Source: CAG-390 sp964522215 (GTDB lineage: Bacteria > Bacillota > Clostridia > Oscillospirales > CAG-272). From it: 64,000 nucleotides of DNA. The DNA lies in assembly GCA_964522215.1 (NCBI GenBank), contig CAZFVR010000003.1, forward strand, positions 68,561-132,560, in the 5' to 3' direction. Shown in pieces: positions 62,353-64,000 of the stretch. The translations under genes were made by a program, and so were the position numbers. The notes below the pieces were generated by a model. The model made no database searches. It was not told the origin of the DNA and saw only the letters and a list, made by a program, of their open reading frames with translations. Position 1 is the stretch's first letter, and each line of letters begins with the position of its first letter.

Positions 62353-63270
62353 ATGGATGCGATCAAAAAAAGACTTTTGCGCGAGGTGGCAGAGCTTGAT
62401 TCCCTGCCCGTTGGCGCTTATAATATTCGCGATGACGGCGCGCTCGGCGGCCGCCAAACCACCGCCAACATAGATATAAAAACTAAAACGGACAAGCCGG
62501 GCATCGATATCATCATAAAGCCCGGAACGGTAAACGAAAGCGTGCATATTCCTGTCATCATGAGCCAAAGCGGACTGCATGACATGGTATACAATGATTT
62601 TTTCATCGGAGAGGGCGCGGACGTTGTGATAATCGCCGGTTGCGGCATTCATAACAGCGGCTGCGGAGACTCGGCGCACGATGGTATACACACGTTTTAC
62701 ATCGGGCGCGGCGCACATGTAAAATATGTTGAAAAGCATTACGGCGAGGGCGAGGGCAGCGGCAAACGCCTGATGAATCCCACGACTGTTTTACACATCG
62801 CAGAAGGCGGTTCGATGGAGATGGAGACCACGCAGATCTCCGGCATTGACGACACCCTGCGCAAGACCTCGGCAGAGCTGGCCGCAGATGCGCGGCTTGT
62901 GATCCGCGAAAAGATAATGACAACAGGCACGCAGGTGGCAAAGACCGACTTTTCGGTTGATATGAACGGCGAGGGCTGCTCGGCTGATGTGATGTCCCGC
63001 AGTGTGGCCAAGGATCAAAGCCGTCAGGAGTTTGACAGCCTTATAAACGGCAACGCGGCCTGCACGGGTCACACCGAGTGCGATGCCATAATAATGGATG
63101 AGGGGCACGTACTGGCACGTCCCTGCCTTGCCGCAAACAACATCGATGCATCTCTGATACATGAGGCGGCGATAGGAAAGATAGCCGGCGAACAGCTGAT
63201 AAAACTGATGACCCTCGGGCTTTCCGAAAAAGAGGCCGAGGAGCAGATAGTTGCAGGATTTTTGGCGTAA
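62353..63270 (+). CDS. SufB/SufD-like scaffold of a minimal SUF (SMS) system
   Basis: The 305-residue protein starts at the ATG at 62353, one base after the sufC-like stop. It is shorter than SufB (about 470) and consists mostly of the beta-helix core. The C-terminus keeps functional positions: HTECDAIIMDE, with a Cys where SufB has its cluster Cys, LAANNIDASLIHEAAIGKI, with the His-Glu pair, and LGLSEKEAEEQIVAGFL, the helix that binds SufC. With the ATPase it should assemble or transfer Fe-S clusters. No CxxC motifs were seen in the N-terminal part. Confidence 0.87.
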   Translation: MDAIKKRLLREVAELDSLPVGAYNIRDDGALGGRQTTANIDIKTKTDKPGIDIIIKPGTVNESVHIPVIMSQSGLHDMVYNDFFIGEGADVVIIAGCGIHNSGCGDSAHDGIHTFYIGRGAHVKYVEKHYGEGEGSGKRLMNPTTVLHIAEGGSMEMETTQISGIDDTLRKTSAELAADARLVIREKIMTTGTQVAKTDFSVDMNGEGCSADVMSRSVAKDQSRQEFDSLINGNAACTGHTECDAIIMDEGHVLARPCLAANNIDASLIHEAAIGKIAGEQLIKLMTLGLSEKEAEEQIVAGFLA

Positions 63271-63302
63271 CGAAAACGATCAAATACAATATATTTAAAA
63301 AC

Positions 63303-63340
63303 GGGTATTCGACGAAAGTCGAATACCCATTTTTAATTTT
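63303..63340 (+). terminator. Hairpin between the SUF-like unit and the serine recombinase
   Basis: A perfect 11-bp stem, GGGTATTCGAC, has a GAAA loop, followed by ATTTTTAATTTT. It fits a terminator, though an 11-bp inverted repeat just upstream of a recombinase could also be a recombination site. Confidence 0.8.
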
Positions 63341-63370
63341 CTGTCAAAAAACAAAAAAGGAGATCTTAAT

Positions 63371-63970
63371 TTGAGCGTATACGGATACATTCGCGTGAGC
63401 AGCCGCGACCAAAACAAGGATAGACAGCTCATAGCACTAAGGGAGATCGGAGTACCGGAGAGGCATATATACACGGATAAACAATCCGGCAAGGATTTTA
63501 ACCGCCCGCAGTATCAAAAGCTGTCACGAAAACTAAAAAAAGACGATCTGCTCTATATTAAGAGCATCGATCGCCTCGGGCGAAATTATGCGGATATCCT
63601 GCAGCAATGGCGCATTCTGACCAAGGAAAAGGGCGCGGATATCGTGGTACTGGATATGCCGCTGCTCGATACTCGCCGCGGGAAGGACCTGATGGGCACA
63701 TTCCTCGCGGATATCGTCCTGCAGGTACTGTCATTTGTAGCGGAAAATGAACGAGCCAATATCCGCGCAAGGCAAGCGGAAGGCATAGCCGCTGCCAAAA
63801 TGCGCGGCGTGCGCTTTGGCCGACCGCCCCACCCCTTGCCTGATAACTTCCATGAGGTACACACAGCATGGCGCAACAAGGAAATGACCCTAAAGCAAGC
63901 CGCTGCTGCCTGCAACATGCCCGCGGGGACATTCTACGGAAAGACTAAAAAGTTTGAGACAACGAAATAA
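63371..63970 (+). CDS. Serine recombinase (resolvase/invertase type)
   Basis: The 199-residue protein starts at a TTG eight bases after AGGAG. It has the nucleophile Ser in GYIRVSSRDQNKDRQ, the DRLGRNYADIL helix, the conserved ENERANIRARQAEGI segment and a C-terminal helix-turn-helix (KEMTLKQAAAACNMPAGTFYGK). The size is that of small resolvases and DNA invertases, not large transposon integrases. No invertible segment or res site was identified, apart from the hairpin upstream. It ends 30 bases from the window edge, so its neighbours cannot be judged. Confidence 0.92.
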   Translation: MSVYGYIRVSSRDQNKDRQLIALREIGVPERHIYTDKQSGKDFNRPQYQKLSRKLKKDDLLYIKSIDRLGRNYADILQQWRILTKEKGADIVVLDMPLLDTRRGKDLMGTFLADIVLQVLSFVAENERANIRARQAEGIAAAKMRGVRFGRPPHPLPDNFHEVHTAWRNKEMTLKQAAAACNMPAGTFYGKTKKFETTK

Positions 63971-64000
63971 AACGCGCCTAATTTGCAAATGTGTACTTTT

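Overview
This window looks like chromosome of an anaerobic, endospore-forming member of the Clostridia. The evidence is a gpr germination protease next to a SpoIIP-type protein, a SpoIID/LytB protein, an M50 SpoIVFB-like protease, the ylxM-ffh-rpsP-khpA block in Firmicutes order, L-lactate dehydrogenase, lipobox lipoproteins, and very regular sigma-A promoters (TTGACA, 17 bp, TATAAT) that I could place by eye in front of most transcription units. Base composition is intermediate and looks fairly uniform. I would not name a genus. I saw no rRNA or tRNA gene, prophage or CRISPR array. The only mobile-type sequences are a 174-bp MITE-like element and a serine recombinase at the right edge.

Layout. 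1-6.7 kb: a 5'-truncated SpoIID/LytB gene, a PHP phosphoesterase, deoC, and a four-gene operon that resembles a sodium-pumping biotin decarboxylase but has lost its biotin domain, its membrane pump subunit and its metal ligands. 6.9-11.4 kb: an operon of tyrosine recombinase, MutS-like ATPase, Lrp/AsnC regulator and aminotransferase. 11.6-15.1 kb: a membrane protein, a HAD phosphatase, an SGNH lipoprotein and a cytidylate-kinase-like protein. 15.3-24.2 kb: polA, M29 aminopeptidase, the UPF0210/UPF0237 pair, an ACT protein, an EEP-fold hydrolase and a tandem class II aldolase protein. 24.4-30.7 kb: ldh, glpK, a hypothetical gene and the ylxM-ffh-rpsP-khpA operon. 30.7-38.1 kb: an AAA ATPase, mscL, a dgoK-like kinase, a HerA-like ATPase and a P-type ATPase.

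38.2-42.1 kb is a flotillin operon: DUF1836 regulator, NfeD-like membrane protein, MITE-like insertion, membrane protein, flotillin. It is followed by a HAD hydrolase and an M50 protease, then the potABCD polyamine operon (43.9-48.0 kb) behind a leader with a terminator-like hairpin. 48.2-50.0 kb holds an XRE/S24 repressor with a LURP-one gene, divergent from a small membrane protein across a symmetric promoter region. 50.1-52.3 kb is gpr-spoIIP. 52.6-56.2 kb has two monocistronic solute-binding lipoproteins without permeases. 56.3-59.8 kb encodes a heterodimeric ABC exporter with one degenerate ATPase site. The right end carries a GH10-like lipoprotein, a two-gene SufC/SufB-like (minimal SUF/SMS) unit and a serine recombinase.

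The strongest candidate for something undescribed is the eroded decarboxylase-like operon at 3308-6685: four intact, translationally coupled reading frames whose relatives form a biotin-dependent complex, yet in which each readable catalytic element is missing or altered. Next are the divergent XRE/S24 control region, the flotillin operon with its MITE, and the potABCD leader.
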